Positions 31,119-40,540 of a stretch of DNA of 40,540 nucleotides are shown here, one piece after another. Source of the DNA: an uncultured Bariatricus sp. (GTDB taxonomy: Bacteria > Bacillota > Clostridia > Lachnospirales > Lachnospiraceae); NCBI GenBank assembly GCA_934307065.1, contig CAKRCD010000017.1:1-40540 (forward strand), read 5' to 3'. The position numbers were made by a program, and so were the translations under genes. Every line of letters begins with the position of its first letter. Positions within the stretch are counted from its first letter, which is position 1. The notes under the pieces were generated by a model that saw nothing but the letters and a program-made list of their open reading frames with translations, had not been told where the DNA came from and ran no database searches.

Positions 31119-33338
31119 TTAAATCTGTATAAATTCTTTGATTCGTTCATCCAGACTGGTGTTGCGATTCTGTTCATTGGTGTTTTCAATCATCTGTTGG
31201 AAAGTCACATCACTCCCAACAATGGTCACACATTTCTTTGCCCTCGTAATCGCAGTGTACAACAGATTTCTGTGGAAAAGCTGGCGTGGTCCGTTCAAAA
31301 GAGGAATGACCACAGCCGGATATTCGCTTCCCTGGGATTTATGTACGGTAATCGCATAAGCATGCTCCAACTCATCCAACTGTTCATAAGAATAGTTTAC
31401 CTTTCGTTTCTCATCAAACTCCACTTCCAATGTTTCTGTATAAGAATTGATTTCTGTAATGATTCCCATATCCCCATTAAAGATTCCCATGCCTTTGTCT
31501 ACAACCAAACCATATTTTGTTGCAATTTCCCACTCGAGCTGATAATTATTTTTAATCTGCATTACCTTGTCGCCAACCCGGAAAATATGTCCTCCATACT
31601 CTTTTTCTGCTTTTTTCTTATCCGGTGGATTCATATACTGCTGCAAAATCGTATTTAACCGCTCCACCCCCAGAAGCCCTTTCCGCATAGGCGTTAGCAC
31701 CTGGATATCATAAGGCTTTGCATCTACATATTTCGGCATTTTTTTCTGAATCAGAGTCAGTACCACACTGATAATCACATTCGGATCCTGTCGTTTCAAA
31801 AAAAAGAAGTCTTTGCTTTGATTATCCAACACGACCTGTTCTCCTTTTTGAATCTTATGTGCATTTACCACAATATCACTTTCCTGTGCCTGACGGAAAA
31901 TTTTCGTCAGGCGGACTGTCGGGAAACACTCCGACTGAATCATATCTTTCAGCACACTCCCCGGTCCTACGGATGGAAGCTGATTTCCATCTCCTACAAG
32001 CACCAGCCTCGTTCCCGGTAAAATTGCCTGAAGTAAAGCATGCATCAATGGCAAATCCACCATAGACATCTCGTCAATAATAATCACATCTGTTTCCAAC
32101 GGGTTTTCTGCATTTCTTAGGAAACCACTCTTCGCATTTTCATCTTCCGGATTTCCACTGACCTCCAGAAGTCTGTGTATGGTCTGGGCTTCATAGCCAG
32201 TGGCCTCCGTCATTCGTTTTGCCGCCCGCCCGGTCGGTGCAGCCAGCAGGAGTTCCATTCCCTCACTTTGGAAATAGTGAATCATTGCATTAATGGTAGT
32301 TGTCTTCCCTGTTCCGGGTCCACCTGTCAAAATAAGAATTCCGTTCTTCATGGCAGACACGACCGCTTTCTTCTGCATTTCATCCAGTACAAATCCCGTA
32401 TTTTGTTCAATCTGAAGAAGCCGGTGTTCAATTACCATATCTGCTTCGTCATAATGTAGATTCAAATCATGCAGCATTTTCGCTGTATTGAGTTCCATAT
32501 AATAGAAATGAGAAGTATACACTCGAAGACCGTCTTCCCCTTCTTTGAGAATCACCTTCTTCTCCATGGCCAAATCCATAATGTATTTTTCTATATCGGA
32601 AAGTTCAATTTCCAATAGCTGTGCTGTTCTCTGCAAAAGCTTTTCTTTCACAAGATATACATGGCCTTCCGACATACTCTGCTGAAGGGTATAAAGAAGT
32701 CCGCTCCGGATGCGGAAATCAGAATCTGAGTGAAGTCCAATCCGGGTTGCAATCTCATCCGCTGTCTTAAATCCAATTCCCTGAATATGATCTGCCATCT
32801 GATATGGATTTTCTTCCAGAACCCGGTAAATCTTCTGTCCGTAATACTGGTAAATTTTGGCTGCAAGTGTAGTTGCAATGCCATATTTCTGAAGATAAAT
32901 CATTGCCTGCCGCATATCTTTCTTTTCTTCTACCTGAACTGCAATCTCTCTTGCTTTCCGCTCACTGATACCTTTTACTTCCGCAAGCCGCTCCGGTTCT
33001 TCCTCTATAATGCGGAAGGTATCCTCCCGGAATTTCTTAACGATTCTCGCAGCCAGTGCAGCACCAAGACCTTTGATTGCACCGGAACCAAGATATTTTT
33101 CGATGGAAAGCAAATCTTCCGGTGCTTTTATTTCATAAGAACTTACTTTCAACTGCATACCATACACAGTATGCATGGTGTATTCACCTTGGACTTCGAT
33201 TAATTCACCTTCCGCTATATAATGAAATATTCCCACACAGGTCAGTTCTCCATCTTCATTTTCCAGATTAAATACAGTATATCCATTCTCTTCGTTCCGA
33301 AACACAATATGTTCCACATATCCCTTTACTTCTGCCAT
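31119..33338 (-). CDS. recD2: RecD2-type ATP-dependent DNA helicase
   Basis: The product is an SF1B 5'-3' helicase of 739 residues, the usual size of RecD2/YrrC, not part of RecBCD. An N-terminal OB-like segment (MAEVKGYVEHIVFRNEENGYTVF) is followed by helix-hairpin-helix repeats (about 80-200, such as GIGFKTADEIA). The helicase core starts with Walker A GGPGTGKTT at 339-347, then QTIHRLL, Walker B VIIIDEMSMVD, GDGNQLPSVGPG, RKGLLGVERLN and the final AYAITVHKSQGSEYPAVV and LYTAITRAK. RecD2 works in mismatch repair, recombination and replication-fork maintenance in Firmicutes. CAGGAGAG precedes the ATG. Confidence 0.94.
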   Translation of the reverse strand: MAEVKGYVEHIVFRNEENGYTVFNLENEDGELTCVGIFHYIAEGELIEVQGEYTMHTVYGMQLKVSSYEIKAPEDLLSIEKYLGSGAIKGLGAALAARIVKKFREDTFRIIEEEPERLAEVKGISERKAREIAVQVEEKKDMRQAMIYLQKYGIATTLAAKIYQYYGQKIYRVLEENPYQMADHIQGIGFKTADEIATRIGLHSDSDFRIRSGLLYTLQQSMSEGHVYLVKEKLLQRTAQLLEIELSDIEKYIMDLAMEKKVILKEGEDGLRVYTSHFYYMELNTAKMLHDLNLHYDEADMVIEHRLLQIEQNTGFVLDEMQKKAVVSAMKNGILILTGGPGTGKTTTINAMIHYFQSEGMELLLAAPTGRAAKRMTEATGYEAQTIHRLLEVSGNPEDENAKSGFLRNAENPLETDVIIIDEMSMVDLPLMHALLQAILPGTRLVLVGDGNQLPSVGPGSVLKDMIQSECFPTVRLTKIFRQAQESDIVVNAHKIQKGEQVVLDNQSKDFFFLKRQDPNVIISVVLTLIQKKMPKYVDAKPYDIQVLTPMRKGLLGVERLNTILQQYMNPPDKKKAEKEYGGHIFRVGDKVMQIKNNYQLEWEIATKYGLVVDKGMGIFNGDMGIITEINSYTETLEVEFDEKRKVNYSYEQLDELEHAYAITVHKSQGSEYPAVVIPLLNGPRQLFHRNLLYTAITRAKKCVTIVGSDVTFQQMIENTNEQNRNTSLDERIKEFIQI

Positions 33339-33361
33339 GAATCTCTCCTGTTTGCACTGTC

Positions 33362-33400
33362 AAAGAAAGGCTGTCTCTTTTCATAAAGAAACAGCCTTCA
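33362..33400 (-). terminator. Hairpin terminator downstream of mreB
   Basis: Arms 33368-33380 and 33385-33397 pair over 13 bp with one mismatch around a 4-nt loop, 15 nt past the mreB stop. The T tract on the minus strand is short, so read-through into recD2 is likely partial. Confidence 0.6.
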
Positions 33401-33414
33401 TCTCATGTTATACT

Positions 33415-34404
33415 TTATAAATCTTTTCTTCCATTCATAAATTCAACAAACTGTCCCGTACCGATTGCCACAACCTTCATCGGGTCTTCGGCAGTCATTG
33501 TGTTGATTCCTGTCTTTTCTTCAATCAACTGTTCCAGACCACGAAGCATTGCACCGCCGCCGGTAAGTACAATTCCTCTGTCCAGAATATCCGCAGACAA
33601 TTCCGGTGGAGTGCGCTCAAGAACGGCAATAACCGCCTCTACAATTTGACTGGTTGTCTCACGAAGTGCTTCCTCTGTCTCCGATGCAGTAACTGTCACA
33701 GTCTTTGGAAGTCCTGTTACCAGATTACGTCCACGTACTTCCATCGTTTCTTCTTCTACAAGTGGATACGTCGTTCCGATTTTAATCTTGATATCCTCCG
33801 CGGTTCTCTCCCCAATAAGCAGATTATGTTTCTTACGCATAAAACGGACAATTGCTTCATCGAAATCGTCCCCGGCAACTTTCAGAGAAGTATTTACCAC
33901 AGTACCACCTAAAGAAATTACCGCAATATCGGAGGTTCCTCCTCCGATATCCACAATCATATTCCCACATGGTTTAGAAATATCAATTCCAGCTCCAATT
34001 GCTGCCGCAACGGGTTCTTCAATCAGATGTACTTCTCGCGCACCTGCTGCAAAAGCTGCTTCTTCTACTGCTTTCTTCTCTACTTCTGTGACGCCACTTG
34101 GCACACATACACTGATATTCGGTTTCTTAAAGGTACGTCTTCCAACTGCCTTCTGCACGAAATATTTAATCATTTTTTCTGTAACTACATAATCAGAAAT
34201 AACACCCTGGCGCAATGGTCTGACTGCAACAATATTTCCAGGAGTTCTTCCCAGCATCAGACGTGCTTCCTCTCCGATGGCTTTAATTACATTGGTGTCT
34301 CTGTCAAACGCAACCACAGAAGGTTCTTTCAGCACAACACCTTTTCCCTTTACATAAACGAGGATACTCGCTGTTCCCAAATCGATTCCAATATCTACTG
34401 ACAT
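33415..34404 (-). CDS. mreB: MreB/Mbl-family rod-shape actin homologue
   Basis: The product is a cytoskeletal ATPase that guides lateral peptidoglycan synthesis. The start is the ATG at 34404 with GGGGAG 6 nt upstream, giving 329 residues; an in-frame TTG 18 nt upstream lies on top of the ribosome binding site. Actin-fold motifs are DIGIDLGTASILVYVKGKGVVLKEPSVVA (phosphate 1), MIVDIGGGTSDIAVISLGG (phosphate 2) and GIVLTGGGAMLRGLEQLIEEKTG (adenosine). No mreC, mreD or minCD follow, so this is likely one of several mreB-type genes (Mbl-like). It is a single-gene unit with its own promoter, a leader hairpin and a terminator. Confidence 0.93.
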   Translation of the reverse strand: MSVDIGIDLGTASILVYVKGKGVVLKEPSVVAFDRDTNVIKAIGEEARLMLGRTPGNIVAVRPLRQGVISDYVVTEKMIKYFVQKAVGRRTFKKPNISVCVPSGVTEVEKKAVEEAAFAAGAREVHLIEEPVAAAIGAGIDISKPCGNMIVDIGGGTSDIAVISLGGTVVNTSLKVAGDDFDEAIVRFMRKKHNLLIGERTAEDIKIKIGTTYPLVEEETMEVRGRNLVTGLPKTVTVTASETEEALRETTSQIVEAVIAVLERTPPELSADILDRGIVLTGGGAMLRGLEQLIEEKTGINTMTAEDPMKVVAIGTGQFVEFMNGRKDL

Positions 34405-34456
34405 TCCATTCTCCCCTTTCAATTTTTATCTATATCCCTTATCTTTTTGTTCATAA

Positions 34457-34486
34457 ATTGTTAAATCCTATTTGAAATTTAACAAT
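34457..34486 (-). promoter_or_regulatory. Inverted repeat in the mreB leader
   Basis: Positions 34457-34466 and 34477-34486 are perfect 10-bp inverted repeats (ATTGTTAAAT and ATTTAACAAT) with a 10-nt spacer. It lies between the promoter (34514-34542) and the mreB start, about 50 nt upstream of the ATG. There is no T tract after it, so it is not a terminator. It could be an operator or an mRNA stem. AT-rich, so stability is modest. Confidence 0.45.
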
Positions 34487-34513
34487 ATACATATACTTTT
34501 ACATACATTTCAC

Positions 34514-34542
34514 ATTATAATAAAAAATCCGGTAAATGGAAA
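34514..34542 (-). promoter_or_regulatory. Promoter of mreB
   Basis: On the minus strand TTTCCA (34542-34537) and a perfect TATAAT (34519-34514) lie 17 nt apart, giving a leader of about 100 nt before the mreB ATG. The leader contains the inverted repeat at 34457-34486. Confidence 0.6.
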
Positions 34543-34577
34543 GTCCTTTTTTTCATTTTAGGTATTCTTAAGAATTT

Positions 34578-37424
34578 CTAAGCTTTTGCTTTCTCTAACA
34601 TACGATTCACATATTTTCCTGTATAAGATTCAGGGTTTTCTACAATCTGTTCAGGGGTTCCGGTCGCTATAATGGTTCCTCCCCCGTCACCGCCCTCCGG
34701 TCCGATGTCAATAATGTAATCTGCAGTCTTAATTACATCCAGGTTATGTTCAATGACAATTACCGTGTTCCCATCTTCTGCAAGGCGGTGCAGAATTTCT
34801 ACCAGTTTCCGTACATCTTCGAAGTGCAATCCGGTCGTTGGTTCATCCAGAATATAAACCGTTTTTCCCGTGCTCCTCCGGCTAAGCTCTGTAGCCAGCT
34901 TAATACGCTGGGCTTCTCCCCCGGAAAGCGTAGTAGAAGGCTGTCCCAGTTTAATATAGGAAAGTCCAACGTCATATAAGGTTTCCATCTTTCTTCGGAT
35001 ACTTGGTACATTTTCAAAGAAATGCATTGCCTCTTCTACAGTCATATCCAACACATCAAAAATACTTTTTCCCTTGTATTTCACTTCCAGTGTCTCACGA
35101 TTATAACGTTTCCCGCCACATACTTCACAAGGCACATAGACGTCCGGAAGGAAATGCATTTCAATTTTCAAAATACCATCCCCGGAGCAGGCTTCGCATC
35201 GGCCGCCCTTCACATTAAAGCTGAATCTTCCCTTCTTGTAGCCTTTTGCTTTTGCATCTGCTGTAGAAGCAAACAAATCTCGAATCAAATCAAAAACTCC
35301 TGTGTAAGTTGCCGGATTGGAACGTGGTGTCCTTCCAATCGGTGACTGGTCAATAGCAATGACCTTATCAAGCTGTTCCAGCCCCTCAATCCTCTTATGT
35401 TTTCCCGGAATGGTTCTTGCGTGGTTTAACTTCTTTGCAAGGGATTTATATAGAATTTCATTTACCAGAGAACTCTTTCCGGAACCTGAAACTCCGGTCA
35501 CACAGGTCATAACACCCAGTGGAAACGCTACATCAATATTTTTCAGATTATTTTCCGCAGCGCCAACTACTTTTATCCATCCGGTTGGAGTTTTTCTCTG
35601 TGCAGGCACCGGAATTTTCTTTCTTCCACTTAAATATGCACCTGTAATAGACTCTTCAATCTGCATAATTTCTTCTGCGGTACCTTGTGCGATTACTCGT
35701 CCACCGTGTTCTCCTGCTCCCGGCCCGATGTCCACAATACAGTCGGCTGCAAACATGGTATCCTCATCATGTTCTACCACAATCAGAGTATTTCCCAAAT
35801 CCCGCAAGTGCTTCAATGTAGCAAGCAGCTTATCATTATCTCTCTGATGAAGTCCGATACTTGGCTCATCCAGAATATAGGCAACACCCACAAGTCCGGA
35901 ACCAATCTGTGTGGCAAGCCGGATTCGCTGGGCTTCTCCCCCGGATAAACTTCCAGTTGCTCTGGACAAAGTTAAATATTCCAGCCCCACATCCAATAAA
36001 AACTGTAGTCTGGCATTAATTTCACGTAAAAGCTGTCCCGCAATCATCTGCTGTGTTTCCGTCAATTCAAGGGTTCCCAGAAATTCTTTCAGCCTGGTTA
36101 TGGACATAGCCGTGATCTCAGAAATATTTTTTCCACCAACTGTAACCGCCAGCGCTGACTTCTTCAGTCTTTGTCCACCACATTCTCGGCACGGGGTAAT
36201 CTGCATGAAACTTTCATACTCTGCACGCATCATCTCAGAACCAGTCTCTCGGTATCTACGCTCTACATTTTTGATAAGTCCCTCAAAGGCCACATCATAA
36301 ACGCCTTCTCCACGCTGTCCTTTATAATAGACCTTAACCTCTTTTCCATTGGTTCCATGAATCAGAATATCGTGAACTTCCTGACTATATTCTTCAAACG
36401 GTGTATCCAAATCAAAATGATATTCTTCGCAAAGAGCCCTTAAAATGGCATTGGTAAAGCTGGATTTATCTGCACAGGACTGCCATCCAGTTACTGCAAT
36501 CGCTCCCTCGTTAATACTCAGTGATTTATCCGGAATCATCAAGTCTTCGTCAAATTCCATCTTATATCCCAATCCAAAACAAACCGGGCAGGCGCCAAAT
36601 GGATTGTTGAACGAAAAACTTCTCGGTTCAATCTCATCAATACTGATTCCGCAATCCGGGCAGGCAAAATTCTGGCTGAAATGCAGTTCTTCCTGTCCGA
36701 TTACATCTACAACCAATAACCCCTCAGCTAATCCCAACACAGTTTCAATGGAGCTGGAAAGTCTCTTTTCCATTCCTTCTCTTACAATTAAACGGTCAAC
36801 AATGATTTCTATATTATGTTTAATATTTTTATCCAATACGATTTCTTCGGAAAGTTCGTAAAGACTGCCATCTACGCGCACACGTACATATCCGCTCTTC
36901 TTGGCACGCTCCAATAATTTTGCATGTGTCCCCTTTTTCCCGCGTACAACCGGAGCCAGAAGCTGAATACGGGTTCCTTCCGGCAGTGCCATAATCTGAT
37001 CCGTCATCTGGTCTACGGTCTGCTTCTTAATCTCCCTTCCACACTTCGGGCAATGCGGGATTCCGATTCTTGCATATAATAAACGAAAATAATCATAAAT
37101 TTCCGTAACTGTTCCCACGGTCGAACGAGGGTTGCGGTTCGTTGATTTCTGGTCAATGGAAATTGCCGGAGAAAGTCCTTCTATGCTCTCCACATTTGGT
37201 TTCTCCATCTGCCCCAGGAACTGTCTTGCATAAGAAGACAATGATTCCATATATCTTCTCTGTCCCTCTGCATAAATCGTGTCAAATGCAAGGGATGACT
37301 TCCCTGACCCGCTGAGTCCTGTCAGTACCACCATCTTGTCTCTTGGAATATCCAAATCGATATTCTTTAAATTGTGTTCATTTGCACCTCTTATTTTAAT
37401 ATATTGCTGTTTTTCTTCTGCCAT
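34578..37424 (-). CDS. uvrA: Excinuclease ABC subunit A
   Basis: The product is the damage sensor of nucleotide excision repair, which loads UvrB. The 948-residue protein has two ABC ATPase modules: Walker [10 protein letters not shown] near 36 and GVSGSGKSS near 640, each followed downstream by LSGGEAQRI. Zinc modules are visible ([10 protein letters not shown] with [18 protein letters not shown] with CEVCGG). The usual signatures [22 protein letters not shown] and [26 protein letters not shown] are intact. AGAGG is 7 nt before the ATG. It follows uvrB by 95 nt without a terminator and is probably cotranscribed. Confidence 0.97.
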   Translation of the reverse strand: MAEEKQQYIKIRGANEHNLKNIDLDIPRDKMVVLTGLSGSGKSSLAFDTIYAEGQRRYMESLSSYARQFLGQMEKPNVESIEGLSPAISIDQKSTNRNPRSTVGTVTEIYDYFRLLYARIGIPHCPKCGREIKKQTVDQMTDQIMALPEGTRIQLLAPVVRGKKGTHAKLLERAKKSGYVRVRVDGSLYELSEEIVLDKNIKHNIEIIVDRLIVREGMEKRLSSSIETVLGLAEGLLVVDVIGQEELHFSQNFACPDCGISIDEIEPRSFSFNNPFGACPVCFGLGYKMEFDEDLMIPDKSLSINEGAIAVTGWQSCADKSSFTNAILRALCEEYHFDLDTPFEEYSQEVHDILIHGTNGKEVKVYYKGQRGEGVYDVAFEGLIKNVERRYRETGSEMMRAEYESFMQITPCRECGGQRLKKSALAVTVGGKNISEITAMSITRLKEFLGTLELTETQQMIAGQLLREINARLQFLLDVGLEYLTLSRATGSLSGGEAQRIRLATQIGSGLVGVAYILDEPSIGLHQRDNDKLLATLKHLRDLGNTLIVVEHDEDTMFAADCIVDIGPGAGEHGGRVIAQGTAEEIMQIEESITGAYLSGRKKIPVPAQRKTPTGWIKVVGAAENNLKNIDVAFPLGVMTCVTGVSGSGKSSLVNEILYKSLAKKLNHARTIPGKHKRIEGLEQLDKVIAIDQSPIGRTPRSNPATYTGVFDLIRDLFASTADAKAKGYKKGRFSFNVKGGRCEACSGDGILKIEMHFLPDVYVPCEVCGGKRYNRETLEVKYKGKSIFDVLDMTVEEAMHFFENVPSIRRKMETLYDVGLSYIKLGQPSTTLSGGEAQRIKLATELSRRSTGKTVYILDEPTTGLHFEDVRKLVEILHRLAEDGNTVIVIEHNLDVIKTADYIIDIGPEGGDGGGTIIATGTPEQIVENPESYTGKYVNRMLEKAKA

Positions 37425-37519
37425 ATTATACCTCTGCCTTTGTCCTGCCTCTATCTTACTTTTATTCTGCGGCTTTCTCTTATTCTATGATGTCAAATCG
37501 GATCCCTTTGATTCCGACA

Positions 37520-39505
37520 CTATTCCATATCATTCAAATACTTTTTCAGTTCGACCATCTTGTCTCTCAGTTCTGCCGCTGCCTCAAAGTTCAGTTCTGC
37601 TGCTGCCTTCTTCATCTGCTTTGTCAGCTTATTAATCAATTTTTCCAGTTCATCCCTGCTCATAGATTCCGGGTCTTTCTCCAGACGCATCTCTTCTGCA
37701 GCTACTTTTTTGGAAATACGAATCAAATCACGAACTGCTTTCTGAATGGTCTTCGGTGTAATTCCATGTTCTTCATTATATGCCATCTGAATGGCTCTTC
37801 TTCGCTTTGTCTCCTCAATCGCAATCTTCATGGAATCTGTCATATGGTCCGCATACATTATGACATGCCCCTCCGCATTACGCGCAGCACGTCCGATTGT
37901 CTGAATTAATGATGTCTCCGAACGTAGGAATCCCTCCTTATCTGCATCTAAAATTGCCACAAGGGTAATTTCAGGAATATCCAACCCCTCTCTTAAAAGG
38001 TTGATTCCCACTAACACATCAAACACATCCAGACGCATATCACGAATAATTTCTGTCCGTTCCAATGTGTCAATATCTGAATGTAAATACTTCACACGGA
38101 TTCCCACTTCTCTCATATAATCTGTTAAATCTTCTGCCATCCGTTTGGTAAGTGTCGTAATCAGAACCTTGTTCTTCTTTGCAGTTTCTTTATTCACTTC
38201 GCTAATCAAATCATCAATCTGACCTTCTATTGGACGTACTTCCACTTCCGGGTCCAAAAGTCCTGTCGGACGGATTACCTGCTCTGCACGAAGCAGTTCA
38301 TGCTGTTCCTCATACTCTCCCGGTGTGGCCGACACAAACAGCACCTGGTCTATCTTCGCCTCAAACTCATTAAAACTCAGCGGCCGGTTATCCTTGGCAG
38401 ATGGCAGACGGAATCCATAATCAACCAAAGTTCCTTTTCTGGACTGGTCTCCATGATACATCGCCCCAATCTGTGGAATAGTCTTATGAGACTCATCTAT
38501 CATCATCAGAAAATCATCTGGGAAGTAATCAATCAAAGTCTGCGGAGGCTGCCCCGGTTCGAGCCCGGTCAGATGGCGGGAATAGTTCTCTATTCCTGAA
38601 CAAAATCCGGTTTCCCTCATCATCTCTATATCAAAATTCGTCCGTTCTGCAATTCGCTGTGCTTCCAGAAGTTTGTCCTCGCTCTTAAAGAACCGGACCT
38701 GCTGCTCCAGTTCCACTTCAATCTCACCAATGGCCCGTTCCATCTTTTCTTTGGATACAACATAATGTGACGCAGGAAAAATAGCAACATGTCCAATAGC
38801 ACTGATAATCTCTCCTGTCAGCACATCAATCTCCGTAATTCTATCTACTTCATCTCCAAAAAATTCAACGCGGTAAGCGATCTTTTCTGAATATGCAGGA
38901 AATATTTCCAATACATCTCCACGCACCCGAAATGTTCCACGCTTAAAGTCCATATCATTTCTGTCATACTGAATTTCTATCAACTTCTTAATCACTTCAT
39001 CCCTGTCTTTTATCATGCCCGGGCGCAAAGAGACAACCATTTCCTGATAATCAATTGGTGAACCCAGACCATAGATGCAGGACACACTGGCAATGATAAT
39101 GACGTCACTTCGTTCTGATAATGCCGCTGTTGCAGAATGACGAAGCTTGTCAATCTCATCATTGATAGCAGAGTCCTTGGCAATGTAAGTGTCGGATGAC
39201 GGAACATAAGCTTCCGGCTGGTAATAATCATAGTAGGAGACAAAATATTCCACTGCGTTATTCGGAAAGAATTCTTTAAATTCCCCATATAATTGTGCTG
39301 CCAATGTCTTATTATGTGCAATGATCAATGTCGGTTTGTTCATCTGCTGAATAACATTCGCCATGGTAAATGTCTTACCGGAACCGGTAACGCCAAGCAG
39401 TGTCTCACACTGATTTCCTTCTTTGAAACCTTTCACTAATTCTTCGATTGCCTTCGGCTGGTCACCGGTTGGTTTATATTCTGACACTAATTCAAAATGA
39501 TCCAT
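37520..39505 (-). CDS. uvrB: Excinuclease ABC subunit B
   Basis: The product is the damage-verifying helicase-like subunit that recruits UvrC. The 661-residue protein has Walker A GVTGSGKT at 38-45, the beta-hairpin [18 protein letters not shown] near 91-108, DEFxx-type Walker B in LMMIDESH, the helicase C-terminal motifs [17 protein letters not shown] and QTIGRAARN, and a C-terminal UVR coiled motif ([20 protein letters not shown]). AGGAG is 7 nt before the ATG. It is the first gene of an uvrBA operon, and a LexA-like site lies about 115 nt upstream. Confidence 0.97.
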   Translation of the reverse strand: MDHFELVSEYKPTGDQPKAIEELVKGFKEGNQCETLLGVTGSGKTFTMANVIQQMNKPTLIIAHNKTLAAQLYGEFKEFFPNNAVEYFVSYYDYYQPEAYVPSSDTYIAKDSAINDEIDKLRHSATAALSERSDVIIIASVSCIYGLGSPIDYQEMVVSLRPGMIKDRDEVIKKLIEIQYDRNDMDFKRGTFRVRGDVLEIFPAYSEKIAYRVEFFGDEVDRITEIDVLTGEIISAIGHVAIFPASHYVVSKEKMERAIGEIEVELEQQVRFFKSEDKLLEAQRIAERTNFDIEMMRETGFCSGIENYSRHLTGLEPGQPPQTLIDYFPDDFLMMIDESHKTIPQIGAMYHGDQSRKGTLVDYGFRLPSAKDNRPLSFNEFEAKIDQVLFVSATPGEYEEQHELLRAEQVIRPTGLLDPEVEVRPIEGQIDDLISEVNKETAKKNKVLITTLTKRMAEDLTDYMREVGIRVKYLHSDIDTLERTEIIRDMRLDVFDVLVGINLLREGLDIPEITLVAILDADKEGFLRSETSLIQTIGRAARNAEGHVIMYADHMTDSMKIAIEETKRRRAIQMAYNEEHGITPKTIQKAVRDLIRISKKVAAEEMRLEKDPESMSRDELEKLINKLTKQMKKAAAELNFEAAAELRDKMVELKKYLNDME

Positions 39506-39583
39506 ATGATTTCTCCTAATCCGCTCTAAGCTAGCGGTGATATTTTAGAAATAGTAGTTGTGTTCTTAGTATGTTACTTGTCT

Positions 39584-39612
39584 AGTATATCATTCAGGAT
39601 AAAAAAAGTACA
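39584..39612 (-). promoter_or_regulatory. Tentative uvrB promoter
   Basis: On the minus strand TATACT (39589-39584) could serve as a -10. The -35 position 17 nt upstream (TGTACT) matches poorly. Offered mainly because uvrB needs a start of transcription after the terminator at 39603-39643. Confidence 0.25.
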
Positions 39613-39643
39613 GAACAAATCGAATGTTTGTTCTGTACTTTTT
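39603..39643 (-). terminator. Strong hairpin terminator between the hypothetical gene and uvrB
   Basis: Arms 39603-39619 and 39627-39643 pair perfectly over 17 bp with a 7-nt loop, and A and T runs flank both ends, so it could work in both directions. It follows the hypothetical gene (stop at 39674) by 30 nt. Confidence 0.85.
39621..39634. promoter_or_regulatory. Possible LexA (SOS) box upstream of uvrB
   Basis: The sequence CGAAT-GTTT-GTTCT fits the Firmicute LexA consensus CGAAC-N4-GTTCG at 8 of 10 positions. It overlaps the loop and right arm of the terminator, about 115 nt upstream of uvrB, a classic SOS gene. The overlap with a hairpin could make the match coincidental. Confidence 0.3.
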
Positions 39644-39673
39644 CAAACAATCTGCACTTCAATTAATAACACC

Positions 39674-40528
39674 TTAAAAATCCCATTTTTCAAAAAGTTC
39701 CTCTGCATATTCTTCACATTGTTTTGCAGTCTCTTCTCCTGATAAATTCAAAGAATCTATTACTGCTTCACTTCTTGTATTATTCCCATCATAATATCTT
39801 TCTTCCAATGACGGTTGCAAAAATAAGATATTATTTCCACTTGTCCGTTTAGATCTATCGCTAGCTCTTCCTAGCCATATATTTTCATATGTCTCCTCGT
39901 TTCTATAATTATAATAACTTACTTGAACCCAATATATCAACTCACTCGTTATGTATTCTTTTCTCTTATTCGAATTTTTCCTGCTAAATAAACCTGTTAA
40001 ATAGTCATTGCCTAAAATCCTATCCGAGTCATTATTTTCCAAACTATATTCTTCTAGCATAGCTATATCTAACCACGTATCACTAAACGATATCAATCCA
40101 TCATCTGTAATTTCATATTCATAAAAGCCAGCCAAGCCTTTAAAAGCTTGATTTTTAATTTCTCCATCAGTACCATATTGTTTAACATAAAGAATTGGCA
40201 TTATTTGCAAATCACTATATCTGACCTCACCTCCCGTGTTATATATCGTATAAATATATTGATCTCTTTCTTGATTATATTCTTGTTCAATTGAAAAAAA
40301 TGGTTGTTTTTCTTGATTTATGTTTTCAATTTCCATTTTTGTTAGTTTTGCCTGTTGAATATCTGCCCAACACGATGCAATTCCAGCCGCTGCAACTGCT
40401 ATTGAAACTAATAGTGGTATTATTGTTGTAAACCATATTTTATTGATTTCTAAAAAATGGCTCGCCCTATTTTCCCCATTTTCAGTTTCCAATTCTTCAT
40501 CTTCTGTTTTTTGCTTTTCTTCTCCCAT
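39674..40528 (-). CDS. Hypothetical single-pass membrane protein
   Basis: The 284-residue product has a short, very acidic N-terminus, then one membrane segment (about 31-53: TTIIPLLVSIAVAAAGIASCW), then a coiled helix (DIQQAKLTKMEIENINQEKQP). A soluble region follows that looks beta-rich and full of Tyr, Asp and Asn (FSIEQEYNQERDQYIYTIYNTGGEVRYSDLQI is split here by a turn). No family recognised. GGAGAG lies just before the ATG. Codon use is distinctly more AT-rich than uvrB and the other housekeeping genes, suggesting an accessory gene. A strong terminator isolates it from uvrB. Confidence 0.75.
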   Translation of the reverse strand: MGEEKQKTEDEELETENGENRASHFLEINKIWFTTIIPLLVSIAVAAAGIASCWADIQQAKLTKMEIENINQEKQPFFSIEQEYNQERDQYIYTIYNTGGEVRYSDLQIMPILYVKQYGTDGEIKNQAFKGLAGFYEYEITDDGLISFSDTWLDIAMLEEYSLENNDSDRILGNDYLTGLFSRKNSNKRKEYITSELIYWVQVSYYNYRNEETYENIWLGRASDRSKRTSGNNILFLQPSLEERYYDGNNTRSEAVIDSLNLSGEETAKQCEEYAEELFEKWDF

Positions 40529-40540
40529 AAACTCTCCATC

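Noticed and set aside
35317..35847. 176-codon antisense frame inside uvrA
   Set aside because: It is a shadow of conserved uvrA sequence.
1..40540. tRNA, rRNA, insertion sequence or prophage genes
   Set aside because: None recognised on either strand by eye. No transposase or integrase motifs are present among the open frames.

Overview
The window looks like a chromosomal segment of a Gram-positive anaerobe, most likely a member of the Lachnospiraceae (Clostridia). The evidence is moderate-to-low G+C with AGGAGG-type ribosome binding sites, a cdaA-cdaR locus, an uvrB-uvrA operon, RecD2, a one-gene ComF, MreB/Mbl, and several secreted proteins with long arrays of GW/WYY cell-wall-binding repeats. 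Genus cannot be fixed by eye. Apart from one gene at 641-2563, every gene reads on the minus strand, so the window is best read from right to left.

Right part (40528 to about 30318): an AT-rich hypothetical membrane protein, a strong hairpin terminator, the nucleotide-excision-repair operon uvrB-uvrA, mreB with its own promoter and a 5' hairpin, recD2 and comF. Next is a five-gene unit from a good promoter embedded in the end of comF: two uncharacterised membrane proteins, the c-di-AMP synthase cdaA, its regulator cdaR, and an HPr-family protein that lacks the phosphorylatable His15 but keeps Ser46 (Crh-like). It ends at a hairpin at 26260-26302.

Centre (26177 to about 9547): a cell-surface polysaccharide locus. 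The first unit is glf (UDP-galactopyranose mutase), a nucleotidyltransferase, a GerM-domain lipoprotein, a polyprenyl-phosphate sugar transferase and a large bifunctional autolysin (amidase, wall-binding repeats, glucosaminidase), closed by a hairpin. The second unit has its own promoter and carries GT32, GT2 and GT4 glycosyltransferases, UDP-GlcNAc 2-epimerase, a Wzx-type flippase, a TagB/TagF-type glycerophosphotransferase, a TagA-type ManNAc transferase and an O-antigen ligase/polymerase-like protein. Together they suggest a lipid-linked wall glycan that may carry galactofuranose, a ManNAc-containing linkage and a polyol-phosphate part. The unit runs on into an NlpC/P60 wall hydrolase.

Left part (9525 to 1): three secreted proteins with the same kind of wall-binding repeats: NlpC/P60, transglutaminase-like plus CAP, and a third that joins wall-binding repeats to about ten CxxC-CxxC modules and a CAP domain. 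This third gene changes abruptly in base composition near position 4323. The downstream half, the intergenic region and a lone gyrB-like gene on the opposite strand form an AT-rich island of roughly 4 kb. That GyrB has His at the position of E. coli Arg136, a known aminocoumarin-resistance site. The island and its intragenic junction are the most unusual structure in the window. A partial secreted protein, with an RBS-sequestering hairpin in its leader, runs off the left edge.
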